A stretch of 64,000 nt of DNA, taken from positions 1-64,000 of the forward strand of contig NZ_BBJR01000043.1 of the NCBI RefSeq assembly GCF_000739875.1, in the 5' to 3' direction. Shown here piece after piece: positions 1 through 8,770 of this stretch. The translations under genes were made by a program, and so were the position numbers. Source of the DNA: Comamonas aquatica NBRC 14918. Lineage in GTDB: Bacteria; Pseudomonadota; Gammaproteobacteria; Burkholderiales; Burkholderiaceae_C. Within the stretch, counting starts at the first letter, position 1, and every line of letters starts with the position of its first letter. The notes under the pieces are model-generated. The model searched no databases. It had not been told where the DNA came from and saw nothing but the letters and a program-made list of their open reading frames with translations.

Positions 1-92
1 GTACTTTCAGGAAGAATTTTTTCTTCTTGCTCGCTGTCAGTTGTCGTGAGCAGCGAAGACCGCAATTCTATACCTATTTTTGGCACCCCCAG

Positions 93-133
93 GGAAATCC
101 CTTGGATTTCCTGCACCCGCTTGCAGCGGGTGC
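93..133. other. tandem hairpins 3' of gshB
   Basis: Two perfect 8-bp stem-loops lie just past the gshB stop codon: GGAAATCC/GGATTTCC with a 3-nt loop (93-111) and GCACCCGC/GCGGGTGC with a 5-nt loop (113-133). Neither has a clear U-tract on the minus strand, so they could be an RNA-stabilising 3' end or a weak terminator. Nothing else is recognised in 1-92. Confidence 0.4.
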
Positions 134-145
134 CTGATACCGCAC

Positions 146-1099
146 TCAGGCAGCGGCCTGGACCGCCTGCTCCAGCGCATCCACGAACAGCGCCGGCACG
201 TCGCAGCCGGTCTGCTGCTGGATCTCTTGGAAGCAAGTGGGGCTGGTGACGTTGATCTCGGTGACCTTGTCGCCGATCACATCCAGGCCCACCAGCAGCA
301 GGCCGCGTGCAACCAGGATGGGACCCAGCTTGTCGGCGATGGCACGGTCGCTGTCGCTGAGCGGCTGGGCCACACCCTTGCCACCCGCAGCCAGGTTGCC
401 GCGCACTTCATTGCCCTGCGGAATGCGGGCCAGGCAGTACGGCACGGGCTTGCCGCCAATGATGAGGATGCGCTTGTCGCCCTGGGCGATGGCAGGCAGG
501 AACTTCTGCACCATCACGCTGGTAGCGCCCTGCTGGTTCAGGGTTTCGATGATGGAGCCCAGGTTCATGCCATCAGCGCCGACGCGGAAGATGCCCATGC
601 CCCCCATGCCGTCCAGCGGCTTGAGGATGATGTCCTGGTGCTGGGCATGGAAGGCGCGGATGTCCTGGGGGTTGCGGGTGATGAGGGTGGGGCCCAGCAC
701 CTCGGGGAATTCCATCACCGCCATCTTCTCGGGGTGGTCACGCAGCGCCGCCGGCTTGTTGAAGACCTTGGCGCCTTCGCGCTCGGCCTGGCTGAGCATG
801 TGCGTGGCATAGAAGAATTCGCTGTCGAACGGCGGGTCCTTGCGCATCAGCACGGCATCAAAGTCGGCCAGCGCCTGCTGTGCCACACCCACTTCTTCGT
901 ACCAGTCGTGCAGATCGCCGGTCAGGCGCAGGGCCCGCACCTGGGCCACCACCTTACCCCCCACCTGCCAGCTGATGTCCCGGGGCTCGGTCGCGAACAC
1001 CGTATGCCCACGGCGCTGGGCCTCGCGCATCATGGCGAAGGTGCTGTCCTTCTTGGTGTTGAAAGATTCCAGGGGATCGGCGACAAACAGAAATTGCAT
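146..1099 (-). CDS. gshB: glutathione synthetase
   Basis: ATP-dependent ligase that joins glycine to gamma-glutamylcysteine, the second step of cytosolic glutathione synthesis. The 317-residue length matches the family (about 316). The N-terminus MQFLFVADPLESFNTKKDST is typical, so the in-frame extension upstream of 1099 was not used. MRKDPPFD (about 85-92) and the ATP-grasp glycine-rich loop KPLDGMGGMGIF (about 160-171) are intact. It is 42 bp downstream of the BenE-type transporter gene and on the same strand as gshA at 2.6-3.9 kb, but a terminator separates gshA from benE, so gshB may be transcribed independently of gshA. Confidence 0.96.
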   Translation of the reverse strand: MQFLFVADPLESFNTKKDSTFAMMREAQRRGHTVFATEPRDISWQVGGKVVAQVRALRLTGDLHDWYEEVGVAQQALADFDAVLMRKDPPFDSEFFYATHMLSQAEREGAKVFNKPAALRDHPEKMAVMEFPEVLGPTLITRNPQDIRAFHAQHQDIILKPLDGMGGMGIFRVGADGMNLGSIIETLNQQGATSVMVQKFLPAIAQGDKRILIIGGKPVPYCLARIPQGNEVRGNLAAGGKGVAQPLSDSDRAIADKLGPILVARGLLLVGLDVIGDKVTEINVTSPTCFQEIQQQTGCDVPALFVDALEQAVQAAA

Positions 1100-1141
1100 G
1101 GTGGGCTGGGGCAGCGCCCCGATCAAGAAAGAAGAAAAGGT

Positions 1142-2329
1142 TCAACGCGCTTTTGTACGCCAAGGTTGGTACTGTTGCACGAACAGGGTCAAGCCACCGG
1201 CGACCACGCCCCAGAAGGCCGAACCGATGCCGGCAATCACCACGCCGCTGAGCGTGACCAGAAAGGTGATGAGCGCCGCTTCACGGCTGCTGTCCTGCTG
1301 CAGCGCAGCCACCAGCCCCCCGCCAATGCTGCCCAGCAGCGCCAGCCCGGCAATCGCCATGACCAGCTCCTTGGGGAAGGCCGCCAGCAGCCCGGCCACC
1401 ACGGCCCCGAAGATGCCCAGCAGCACATAGAACAGACCGCACCAGACCGCTGCGGTGTAGCGCTTGGCCGGGTCGGCGTGGGCTTCGGTGCCCATGCAGA
1501 TGGCCGCCGTGATGGCCGCCAGGTTGATGCCGAAGGCCCCGAACGGCGCCAGCAGCAAGGTGACGACACCGGTGGTGCCCACCAGCCGGGACACCGGCAG
1601 CGCATAGCCGGCGGTGCGGATGACCGCCACCCCCGGCAGGTTCTGCGACGCCATGGTGACCACAAACAGCGGCAGCGCCACGCTGATGCAGGCCTGCCAG
1701 GTGAAGCTGGGCGTGGTGAACACCGGCAGGGCCAGGCGCCACTCCACCTGCGACCACTGCATCTGCCCCTGCCAGGCCGCACAGGCGATGCCGGCCATCA
1801 GGGTCAGCATGACGGCATAGCGGGGCCACAGCCGCCGCGACAGCACATAGGTCAGCAGCATGCTGAGCACCAGGGGCAGGGCCGTCTGCGCCGACTCGAA
1901 CACCTGCAGGCCAAAGCGGGCCAGCACCCCGGCCAGCAGCGCCGCCGCAATCGCCGCGGGGATGCGGTCCATCACCCGCTCGAACCAGCCGCTGAAGCCA
2001 CACAGCGCAATCAGTGCCGCGCTGACGATGAAGGCGCCCACGGCCTCGGCCATGCTGAAGCCGCCTGCCACCCCGGCGGCCGCCAGCACCGCGGCCCCGG
2101 GCGTGGACCAGGCCACCATCACCGGCTTGCGCAGCAGCAGCGAAGGCACGGCGCAGCACAGGCCGATGCCCCAGCCCAGGGCCCACATCCACGAGCTGAT
2201 CTCTGCCGGCGTGGCCCCGAAGGCCTGGGCCGCCTGGAACACCAGGGCCACCGAGCTGGTCACCCCCACCAACACCGCCACAAAACCGGCACTCAGCGCC
2301 GACAGGCTGAAGTCTCTGAAAAATTGCAT
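1142..2329 (-). CDS. BenE-family benzoate/H+ symporter-like permease
   Basis: Polytopic inner-membrane protein of 395 residues with roughly 10-12 hydrophobic segments. It resembles the BenE (benzoate membrane transport) family over its full length, including the early small-residue-rich stretch with LLLRKPVMVAWSTPGAA. Start set at MQFFRDFSLS; two other in-frame starts lie within 24 bp upstream. No aromatic degradation genes are nearby, so benzoate as substrate is a family label rather than a conclusion. It sits between gshA and gshB on the same strand. Confidence 0.85.
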   Translation of the reverse strand: MQFFRDFSLSALSAGFVAVLVGVTSSVALVFQAAQAFGATPAEISSWMWALGWGIGLCCAVPSLLLRKPVMVAWSTPGAAVLAAAGVAGGFSMAEAVGAFIVSAALIALCGFSGWFERVMDRIPAAIAAALLAGVLARFGLQVFESAQTALPLVLSMLLTYVLSRRLWPRYAVMLTLMAGIACAAWQGQMQWSQVEWRLALPVFTTPSFTWQACISVALPLFVVTMASQNLPGVAVIRTAGYALPVSRLVGTTGVVTLLLAPFGAFGINLAAITAAICMGTEAHADPAKRYTAAVWCGLFYVLLGIFGAVVAGLLAAFPKELVMAIAGLALLGSIGGGLVAALQQDSSREAALITFLVTLSGVVIAGIGSAFWGVVAGGLTLFVQQYQPWRTKAR

Positions 2330-2396
2330 GGCGCACATTGTGCGCACAGCCACCGCGCAGCGCCACCCGGCTCTGGCACGCCGGGGACGACGGCAT

Positions 2397-2427
2397 AAAA
2401 AAAGCGCAGACCCGGAGCTGCGCTTTG
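2397..2427 (-). terminator. intrinsic terminator of gshA
   Basis: Perfect 9-bp stem AAAGCGCAG/CTGCGCTTT with an 8-nt loop, followed on the minus strand by seven T. It lies between the gshA stop (2559) and the benE start (2329). Confidence 0.85.
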
Positions 2428-2428
2428 A

Positions 2429-2520
2429 AAACAGAAGCTGGTTGCGCTGGTTTTACAAGGATTTCTAATAGATTTATATCTGAATTCCTTGCACAACCAG
2501 CGCTGGCAGCTATTCTTTTT
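2429..2520. repeat. dispersed hairpin repeat R1, inverted pair
   Basis: Two about 38-nt arms in inverted orientation separated by about 16 nt of AT-rich DNA. Each arm reads A-rich, then AGCTG, GCGCTGGTT and CAAGGA. It is one of about 11 copies of this family in the window (others near 8.6, 15.9, 23.8, 32.8, 36.4, 46.8, 50.8, 54.7, 58.1 and 59.4 kb). It lies 3' of gshA next to its terminator. Confidence 0.7.
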
Positions 2521-2558
2521 ACACCACGGCCGTGTCGTGTCGTGTCCTGACCCAGACC

Positions 2559-3854
2559 TCAGTCGTAAACCTCGGCGTCGGGGTTGGTGGCTTCCAGCTC
2601 ATAGCTGGCGGCCAGCATGGCCAGGCGCGCGATGACGCCGTACATGTAGAAGCGGTTAGGCGCGCTGGCACCGGGGTGCATGCCGGGCTGGGGCATGTGG
2701 GTGCTGTGCGCGAACGCCAGCGGCACGTAGCTGGAGCCGGGGGCGTTCAGGTTCTCGTCGATGCCGCGCTCGGGGTGCATGCGGTAGAAGCCGCCAACCA
2801 CATAGCGGTCCAGGGTGTAGACCACGGGCTCGGCCACGGCGTCGTTCATGCGCTCCGAGGTCTGCACGCCTTCCTGGATGATGAAGTCCTGCACGGACAG
2901 CCCATCCTTGATGATGCCCATCTTGTTGCGCGCCTTCTTGGTCAGGTCGTCCAGCTCCTTGGCGTCGCGCACCGTCATCACGCCCATGCCATAGGTGCCG
3001 TTGTCGGCCTTGACGATGGCGAAGGGCTTCTCCTTGATGCCGTATTCCTTGTACTTGCGGCGCACCTTGGTCAGCAGCGCATCCACCTGGGTGGCCAGGT
3101 TGTCCAGTCCCGTGCCTTCGTTGAAGTCCAGCTGCTCCACCTTGGCGAACAGGGGGTTGATCAGCCAGTGGTCAATCCCCAGCAGCTTGCCGAAGCGCTT
3201 GGCCACCTCTTCGTAGCTCTGGAAATGGCGGCTCTTGCGGCGCACGCTCCAGCCCGCGTGCAAAGGAGGCAGCAGGTACTGCTCATACAGCTCTTCCAGG
3301 ATGCCTGGCGCTCCGGCCGACAGGTCGTTGTTCAGCAGGATGGTGCAGGGGTCGAAGTACTTCAGGCCGATGCGGCGCTTGGTGCGGATCACCGGCTCCA
3401 GCAGCACGCTCTCGCCGTTGGGCAGCTTCAGCTCGGTGGGCTTCTTGATGTCCGGACTGATGGAGCCCAGGCGCGCATTCAGCCCCGCCATCTTGAAGAT
3501 GCGCTGCAGCTGCGCCAGGTTCATCAGGTAGGAGGGGTTGCGGTTGTGGTTCTCCGGAATGATCAGGAGGTTGCGCGCCTCGGGGCAGATCTTCTCGATC
3601 GCGGCCATGGTGGCCTGCACCGCCAGGGGCAACATCTGGTCGGTCAGATTGTTCCAGTTGCCGGGAAACAGGTTGGTGTCCACAGGGGCCAGCTTGAAAC
3701 CGGAATTGCGGATGTCCACCGAGCTGTAGAAGGGCGGCGTGTGCTCCATCCACTCCAGGCGGAACCAGCGCTCGATGGCTGGCATGGAGTCGATGATGCG
3801 CTGCTCAAGCTCGTTGATCGGCCCGGTCAAAGCGGTGATGAGATGTGGAACCAT
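2559..3854 (-). CDS. gshA: glutamate-cysteine ligase (proteobacterial GshA family)
   Basis: Catalyses ATP-dependent ligation of glutamate and cysteine, the first step of glutathione synthesis. The 431 residues match the beta-proteobacterial GshA family (Pfam GshA), which differs from the E. coli type. Recognisable blocks include GNWNNLTDQMLPLA (about 65-78), IPENHNRNPSYLMNL (about 100-114) and FAIVKADNGTYGMGVMTV (about 288-305), the last probably nucleotide-binding. ATG at 3854 has GAGGA five bases upstream. A TACAAT -10-like hexamer lies about 30 bp upstream on the minus strand (3884-3889). A strong terminator follows the gene. Confidence 0.94.
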   Translation of the reverse strand: MVPHLITALTGPINELEQRIIDSMPAIERWFRLEWMEHTPPFYSSVDIRNSGFKLAPVDTNLFPGNWNNLTDQMLPLAVQATMAAIEKICPEARNLLIIPENHNRNPSYLMNLAQLQRIFKMAGLNARLGSISPDIKKPTELKLPNGESVLLEPVIRTKRRIGLKYFDPCTILLNNDLSAGAPGILEELYEQYLLPPLHAGWSVRRKSRHFQSYEEVAKRFGKLLGIDHWLINPLFAKVEQLDFNEGTGLDNLATQVDALLTKVRRKYKEYGIKEKPFAIVKADNGTYGMGVMTVRDAKELDDLTKKARNKMGIIKDGLSVQDFIIQEGVQTSERMNDAVAEPVVYTLDRYVVGGFYRMHPERGIDENLNAPGSSYVPLAFAHSTHMPQPGMHPGASAPNRFYMYGVIARLAMLAASYELEATNPDAEVYD

Positions 3855-3949
3855 GTATGTCCTCGAACGACGGTGGTTATGTAATTGTAGGTAATCGCTG
3901 CAAACTTAAGTGTTTACCCTTATGCCCTGAATCATACGCAGGTGCTCAC

Positions 3950-5416
3950 TCACCGGCGCCAGAATGCAGGGGTCAGCAGTGCGAGAAAGCTCAAAATCTC
4001 CAAGCGCCCCAACAACATACCGAGCGTGCAGACCCAGATCTGAAAGTCCGTCAGCCCCGCGTACGAAGAGGCCGGTCCGATGCTGCCCAGCCCCGGTCCC
4101 AGGCAGTGCACGCTGGCCACCACGGCCGAAAACGCCGTGATGGGATCCAGGTCCGTCAGCATCATCACCATGCTCAGCAGCACAATCGTGCCGCCATACA
4201 CCAGCATAAACGCCAGAACGGCAAAAATCATGCGGTTATCCACGACACGCCCACCGAGCACCACCGGTTGTACGGCGCGCGGGTGCACCAGCCGTGTCAG
4301 CTCACGCCGCGCCTGGCTGAACAGAATCAGCATGCGCATCATCTTGATGCCCCCGCCGGTCGAGCCCGCGCTGGTGGCCATGCCCGACAGGAACAGCATG
4401 AAGAACGGGGCGAACACCGGCCAGCTCAGGTAGTCGACCGTGGCAAAGCCCGTGGTGGTGGCCACAGAGACGGTGTTGAACATGCCGTAGCGGAAGGCCT
4501 CCAGCGGGCCGTACACGCCCTTGATCCACAGCAGCAGCGACACCAGCACACTGCTGCCCAGCAGCACGCCGACCGTGGCGCGCATCTCGGGGTCGCGCCA
4601 GAAGCCCTGCCAGTTGCCCTTGCGCATGGCCACGAAATACAGCGCGAAATTGCAGCTGGCCGCCACCATGAAGACGAAGGCGATGGCCTCCAGCAGCGGT
4701 GACTGGAAGTGGCCGAAGCTGGCGTCGTGGGACGACAGCCCGCCCAGGCTCACCGTGGTGAACATGTGCATCAGCGCATCCAGCGGCTCCATCCCCCCCA
4801 GCCAGAAGGCCAGCATGCAGGACACGGAAAACACCGCGTACACCCCCCACAGGCCCTTGGCCGTGCCGGTGATGCGCGGCGTCAGCTTGGTGTCCTTGAC
4901 CGGGCCGGCCGCCTCGGCACGAAACATCTGGCTGCCGCCCACGCCCAGCAGCGGCATGATGGCCACGGCCAGGATCAGGATCCCCATGCCGCCCACCCAC
5001 TGCAGGAAGGTGCGCCAGAGGTTGAGCGACACCGGCAGTTCGTCCAGGTTGGACAGCACGGACGAGCCCGCCGTGGTCAGCCCGGACACGGCCTCGAAAT
5101 AGGCATAGGTGAAAGGCAGCTCGCGCCCCAGCAGGTGGTAGACCGCCATCATCGGCAGGGCCGCCGACAGCGGCAGGCAGACCCACACCAGGGTCACCAG
5201 GATCACGCCGTGGCGCGGCTGCAGCTCGCGCTTGTGGTGGCGCATGCAGAACCACAGCAGCAGCCCGGCCAGCGCCGTGGCCGCCACGGCGGCCGGCCAG
5301 GCAGGCCAGACCCCGTCCTGCATCCACCAGGAGGCCGCCAGCGGCACCGTCATGCCGAGGGCGAAGAACACCAGCAGCACGCCCAACACGCGCAGTACGG
5401 GAAACAGGTCTTGCAT
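3950..5416 (-). CDS. trkH: Trk potassium uptake membrane subunit TrkH
   Basis: K+-translocating subunit of the Trk system, 488 residues in the inner membrane. The four pore (P-loop) regions are visible: VSGLTTAGSSV, ATTTGFATVDY, GSTGGGIKMMR and SVHCLGPGLGSIG, each with the filter glycine. It starts 16 bp after the trkA stop, so trkA-trkH is a transcription unit. No U-tract terminator was found in the 95 bp before gshA, which is on the same strand, so read-through into gshA is possible. Confidence 0.95.
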   Translation of the reverse strand: MQDLFPVLRVLGVLLVFFALGMTVPLAASWWMQDGVWPAWPAAVAATALAGLLLWFCMRHHKRELQPRHGVILVTLVWVCLPLSAALPMMAVYHLLGRELPFTYAYFEAVSGLTTAGSSVLSNLDELPVSLNLWRTFLQWVGGMGILILAVAIMPLLGVGGSQMFRAEAAGPVKDTKLTPRITGTAKGLWGVYAVFSVSCMLAFWLGGMEPLDALMHMFTTVSLGGLSSHDASFGHFQSPLLEAIAFVFMVAASCNFALYFVAMRKGNWQGFWRDPEMRATVGVLLGSSVLVSLLLWIKGVYGPLEAFRYGMFNTVSVATTTGFATVDYLSWPVFAPFFMLFLSGMATSAGSTGGGIKMMRMLILFSQARRELTRLVHPRAVQPVVLGGRVVDNRMIFAVLAFMLVYGGTIVLLSMVMMLTDLDPITAFSAVVASVHCLGPGLGSIGPASSYAGLTDFQIWVCTLGMLLGRLEILSFLALLTPAFWRR

Positions 5417-5432
5417 GCAGCGCTCCTGCGCG

Positions 5433-6890
5433 TTAGAAGAACGTGGCGCTGACGCGGAACAGCCGCTCCACCTCCTGCACCAAACGCTTGTTGGGCAGGA
5501 AGAAGACCACGTGGTCGTTGCTCTCGATCACGGTGTGGCTGTGCGGGATGATGACCTCGGGCTCCACCCCTTCGGCCTGGGCCTGGATGTCCTCGGTGTC
5601 CGGCAGGCCGCGGATGATCAGGCCGATGTGCACCTCGGGCGGCAGCTTCAGCGCCTCCACCGGGCGCCCCACCACCTTGGAGCTCTTGCGGTCGCCGCGC
5701 GCCACGATCTCCAGCGCCTCGGCCACGCCGCGGCGCAAGCTGTGCACGGCCTGCACGTCGCCCTTGCGCACATGGGCCAGGAACTCGCCCAGCATGGCCT
5801 GCGCGGGCGACAGCGCGATGTCGATCTGCGTGCCGTGCATCAGGTCGGCATAGCTGCGCCGGTTGATCAGCGCCAGCACGCGGCTGGCGCCCATGCGCTT
5901 GGCCAGCAGGCTGGCCATGATGTTGTTCTCGTCGTCCTCGGTGAGCGCCAGGAACAAGTCCGTCTCCTCCACGCTCTCGTCGGCGAACAGGTCCTCGTCC
6001 GTGGGGTTGCCCTGCAGCACCAGCACCTCGCTGGGCAGGGCCGCCGCCAGCACCTCACAGCGGCGCGGATCGCTTTCGATGATCTTGACGATGAAGCGCC
6101 CCGGCTCGCTCGCCAGGGCCTGGGCCAGGTGCAGGCTGACCGGATCGCCGCCTGCTATCAAAATACGACGCACTGCCCGCGCCGGCTGGCCGCTGGGGCG
6201 GTGAAAGACATTCAGCATCTGCTGCAGATGCTCGCTGGCGGCCAGCACGAAGACTTCGTCGCCCGGCTCGATGCGGGTGCTGCCGTCACAGCGCACGAAG
6301 CGGTCGGGCTCGTCGGCAAAGCGCCGGTAGATGGCCACGATGCGCATCGCCAGCTCCGGGTGGTGCATGCGCACGTCGCCGATGCGCATGCCCACGCCGG
6401 GCGCCCCCAGCCGCGCGCGCACCGAGGACAGGCAGGCGCGCCCGCCGGCGAACTCGCGCACCTGCAGGGCATCGGGGTACTCGATGAGCTTCAGGATGTA
6501 GCGCATCACCGAGGTTTCGGGACAGATGATGGTGTCCACCGCAAAGCCCTCGGGGCCCAGCAGCGGCTGCGACACATCGAAGCCCGCCGCCCGCACACGC
6601 GCCACGCGGGTGCGCACGCCGAACACCATGTGGGCGATCTTGCAGCAGACCAGGTTGGTTTCGTCCTGGGCCGCGCAGGCGATCAGCAGGTCGGTGTCGG
6701 CGGCGCCGGCCTCGGCCAGCACCTGCACGTCGATGCCGTTGCCCACGACCCCGCGCAGGTCGAACCGGTCCTGCAGCTCCTGCAGGCGCTGGGCATCGGT
6801 GTCGATGACGGTGATGTCATTGCGCTCGGAGACCAGGCTCTCCGCCACGCTGTAGCCGACCCGGCCCGCCCCCAAGATGATGATCTTCAT
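5433..6890 (-). CDS. trkA: Trk potassium transporter NAD-binding regulatory subunit TrkA
   Basis: Peripheral cytoplasmic gating subunit of the Trk channel. It has two tandem RCK halves; the first begins at the N-terminus with the Rossmann loop MKIIILGAGRVGYSVAE, the second near ILIAGGDPVSLHLAQAL about residue 235. Start placed at MKIIIL, the family N-terminus, instead of 45 bp upstream. Length 485, near the usual 458 with a slightly longer TrkA-C end. It lies 69 bp downstream of proA on the same strand and directly precedes trkH. Confidence 0.95.
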   Translation of the reverse strand: MKIIILGAGRVGYSVAESLVSERNDITVIDTDAQRLQELQDRFDLRGVVGNGIDVQVLAEAGAADTDLLIACAAQDETNLVCCKIAHMVFGVRTRVARVRAAGFDVSQPLLGPEGFAVDTIICPETSVMRYILKLIEYPDALQVREFAGGRACLSSVRARLGAPGVGMRIGDVRMHHPELAMRIVAIYRRFADEPDRFVRCDGSTRIEPGDEVFVLAASEHLQQMLNVFHRPSGQPARAVRRILIAGGDPVSLHLAQALASEPGRFIVKIIESDPRRCEVLAAALPSEVLVLQGNPTDEDLFADESVEETDLFLALTEDDENNIMASLLAKRMGASRVLALINRRSYADLMHGTQIDIALSPAQAMLGEFLAHVRKGDVQAVHSLRRGVAEALEIVARGDRKSSKVVGRPVEALKLPPEVHIGLIIRGLPDTEDIQAQAEGVEPEVIIPHSHTVIESNDHVVFFLPNKRLVQEVERLFRVSATFF

Positions 6891-6959
6891 GCCCTGTCCT
6901 TGTGATGCAGGCACCTGCCCAGGCCGCGCGGCCAACCGCCGCCGTCCGGCCTGCGGTCT

Positions 6960-8240
6960 TCAGCTGCGCACGTCGCCTTCGCCCAGCACGATGTATTTGA
7001 GCGAGGTCAGCCCCTCGATGCCCACCGGACCGCGCGCATGGAACTTGTCGGTGCTGATGCCAATTTCCGCGCCCAGGCCGTACTCGAAGCCGTCGGCAAA
7101 GCGGGTGCTGGCATTGACCATGACGCTGGCCGAGTCGACCTCGCGCAAAAAGCGCTGGGCGTGCACGTGGTCGCGCGTCAGGATGGCCTCGGTGTGGCCG
7201 CTGGAGTAGCGATTGATGTGGGCGATGGCGGCATCCAGGCCGTCCACCACCTTCACGCTGATGATGGGGGCCAGGTATTCCTCGCTCCAGTCGGCCTCGG
7301 TGGCCTCGGCCAGCTGGGCGCCGGCGACCTGGCGCAGGATGGCCAGGGCTTCGGGGCAGCCGCGCATCTCCACGCCCTTGGCGGCAAAGATGGCGCCGAT
7401 CTTGGGCAGGAACTCGTGCGCCACGCCACGCGCCACCAGCAGGCTTTCGGTGGCGTTGCAGGGGCTGTACTTCTGGGTCTTGGCGTTGTCCGTGACCTTG
7501 ACGGCCAGCTCGATGTCGCAGGGGTCGTCCACATAGGTGTGGCAGTTGCCGTCCAGGTGCTTGATCACCGGCACCTTGGCGTCGCGGCTGATGCGCTCGA
7601 TCAGGCCCTTGCCGCCGCGCGGAATGATGACGTCCACATAGGCGGGCATGGCGATCAGCTGGCCCACGGCCTCGCGGTCCGTGGTCTGCACCAACTGCAC
7701 GCCATGCTCGGGCAGTCCGGCTTCGGCCATGGCCTGGGCCACCAGGCGGGCCAGGGCCTTGTTGGAGTCGATGGCCTCGGAGCCGCCGCGCAGGATGCAG
7801 GCGTTGCCGCTCTTGATCGACAGGCTGGCGGCCTCGATGGTCACGTTCGGGCGGCTTTCGTAAATCATGCCGAACACGCCAATGGGCACGCGCATCTGGC
7901 CGACGCGGATGCCGCTGGGCTGCTGCTTCATGCCCGAGATCTCGCCGATCACATCCGGCATGTGGGCCAGCTGCTCGCAACCCTGGGCGCAGGTCTCCAG
8001 CACCTTGGGCGTCAGGCGCAGGCGGTCGACCATCGGGTCGGACAGTCCATTCGCCACGGCCCGCTCCAGGTCCCGGGCGTTGTCCACCTGCAGCGCCGCG
8101 ACGTTGTCGCGCAGCAGGCGTGCCAAGGCCAGCAAGGCCTTGCTTTTGGTAGCAGCATTCGCCCGTGCCATCTGGGCTGCAGCCACTTTTGCTTGCAAAC
8201 CCATGGTCTGCATGGTTTCGGCAATGTTCAGCGCGTTCAT
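6960..8240 (-). CDS. proA: gamma-glutamyl phosphate reductase
   Basis: NADPH-dependent reductase making glutamate-5-semialdehyde, second step of proline synthesis (cytosolic). 426 residues, typical length. Family blocks include [50 protein letters not shown] and the catalytic-cysteine segment [16 protein letters not shown]. proB is not in the window. First of a same-strand series proA-trkA-trkH. Confidence 0.96.
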   Translation of the reverse strand: MNALNIAETMQTMGLQAKVAAAQMARANAATKSKALLALARLLRDNVAALQVDNARDLERAVANGLSDPMVDRLRLTPKVLETCAQGCEQLAHMPDVIGEISGMKQQPSGIRVGQMRVPIGVFGMIYESRPNVTIEAASLSIKSGNACILRGGSEAIDSNKALARLVAQAMAEAGLPEHGVQLVQTTDREAVGQLIAMPAYVDVIIPRGGKGLIERISRDAKVPVIKHLDGNCHTYVDDPCDIELAVKVTDNAKTQKYSPCNATESLLVARGVAHEFLPKIGAIFAAKGVEMRGCPEALAILRQVAGAQLAEATEADWSEEYLAPIISVKVVDGLDAAIAHINRYSSGHTEAILTRDHVHAQRFLREVDSASVMVNASTRFADGFEYGLGAEIGISTDKFHARGPVGIEGLTSLKYIVLGEGDVRS

Positions 8241-8338
8241 GCCCAGATTCTCGCCGAGAAGCGAGGTCTGTGCGGTGACAGGGCTGTCTGCCGCGCCCTA
8301 CACTGCATACCAACACCCCGCCACCGAGGAGAACGGCC

Positions 8339-8626
8339 ATGACCGCCCACACCGACGCCCTGCTGCAGCTGCAGGCCCTGGACGACGCCCTGCTGCGCCT
8401 GGAGGACGGCAGCCTCAGCGCCGCACAGCTCAACGACCAGGCGCGCGCCGCCCACGCCCTGCTGGCGGCCCTGCCCGAGCGCTACGGCCCGGTGCTGCTG
8501 CAACTGCTGGACCGACTGGAGTCCAGCGCCCTGTTCACCGAGGAAAGCTGCTCCTTCAGCCAGAGCGACCTGCACACCCACCTGCACGGCTGGATGGCCA
8601 AGGCCCGCGCCCAACTGGTCGACTGA
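8339..8626 (+). CDS. small acidic protein of unknown function (95 aa)
   Basis: Not recognised. 95 residues, Leu/Ala-rich and acidic, predicted almost wholly alpha-helical (for example LLQLQALDDALLRLEDG and ALPERYGPVLLQLLDRLE). No signal peptide, cysteine motif or membrane segment; one Cys in ESCSFSQSD. A GAGGAGA ribosome binding site stands before the ATG, and codon use resembles its neighbours, supporting a real gene. It is divergent from proA (98 bp apart) and convergent with mnmA. It could be a small regulatory or chaperone-like protein, but nothing decides this. Confidence 0.7.
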   Translation: MTAHTDALLQLQALDDALLRLEDGSLSAAQLNDQARAAHALLAALPERYGPVLLQLLDRLESSALFTEESCSFSQSDLHTHLHGWMAKARAQLVD

Positions 8627-8675
8627 TTCCATAGCAACCCGCGCAGTCTGGATGGGCGCTAGCGCGTGATTTGAC
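8626..8675. repeat. dispersed hairpin repeat R2
   Basis: Copy of the dispersed family overlapping the stop codon of the 95-aa gene: CATAGCAACCCGCGC, a loop containing TGGATGG, then GCGCTAGCGC. Its first 13 nt (ATTCCATAGCAAC) recur exactly at 45772-45784 in front of gap. Confidence 0.6.
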
Positions 8676-8690
8676 CCAGATTTTGCGCAC

Positions 8691-8714
8691 AAAAAAAGGC
8701 ACGCAAGCGTGCCT
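8691..8714 (-). terminator. intrinsic terminator of mnmA
   Basis: Stem AGGCACG/CGTGCCT with loop CAAG, followed by seven T on the minus strand, 57 bp past the mnmA stop. Confidence 0.85.
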
Positions 8715-8770
8715 GGTGTTGGCCTGGGCTGGGGGCGTGACCGGCTCCGCGGCCCGCCGTGGCGCCGGCC

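Noticed and set aside
80-2398. Very long antisense open frame across gshB and benE
   Set aside because: His/Gln/Gly-rich shadow typical of high-GC DNA opposite real genes; no family resemblance.
8150-8200. Further copy of the dispersed repeat within proA
   Set aside because: Only short matches (GGTAGCAGC) that Ala codons can explain.
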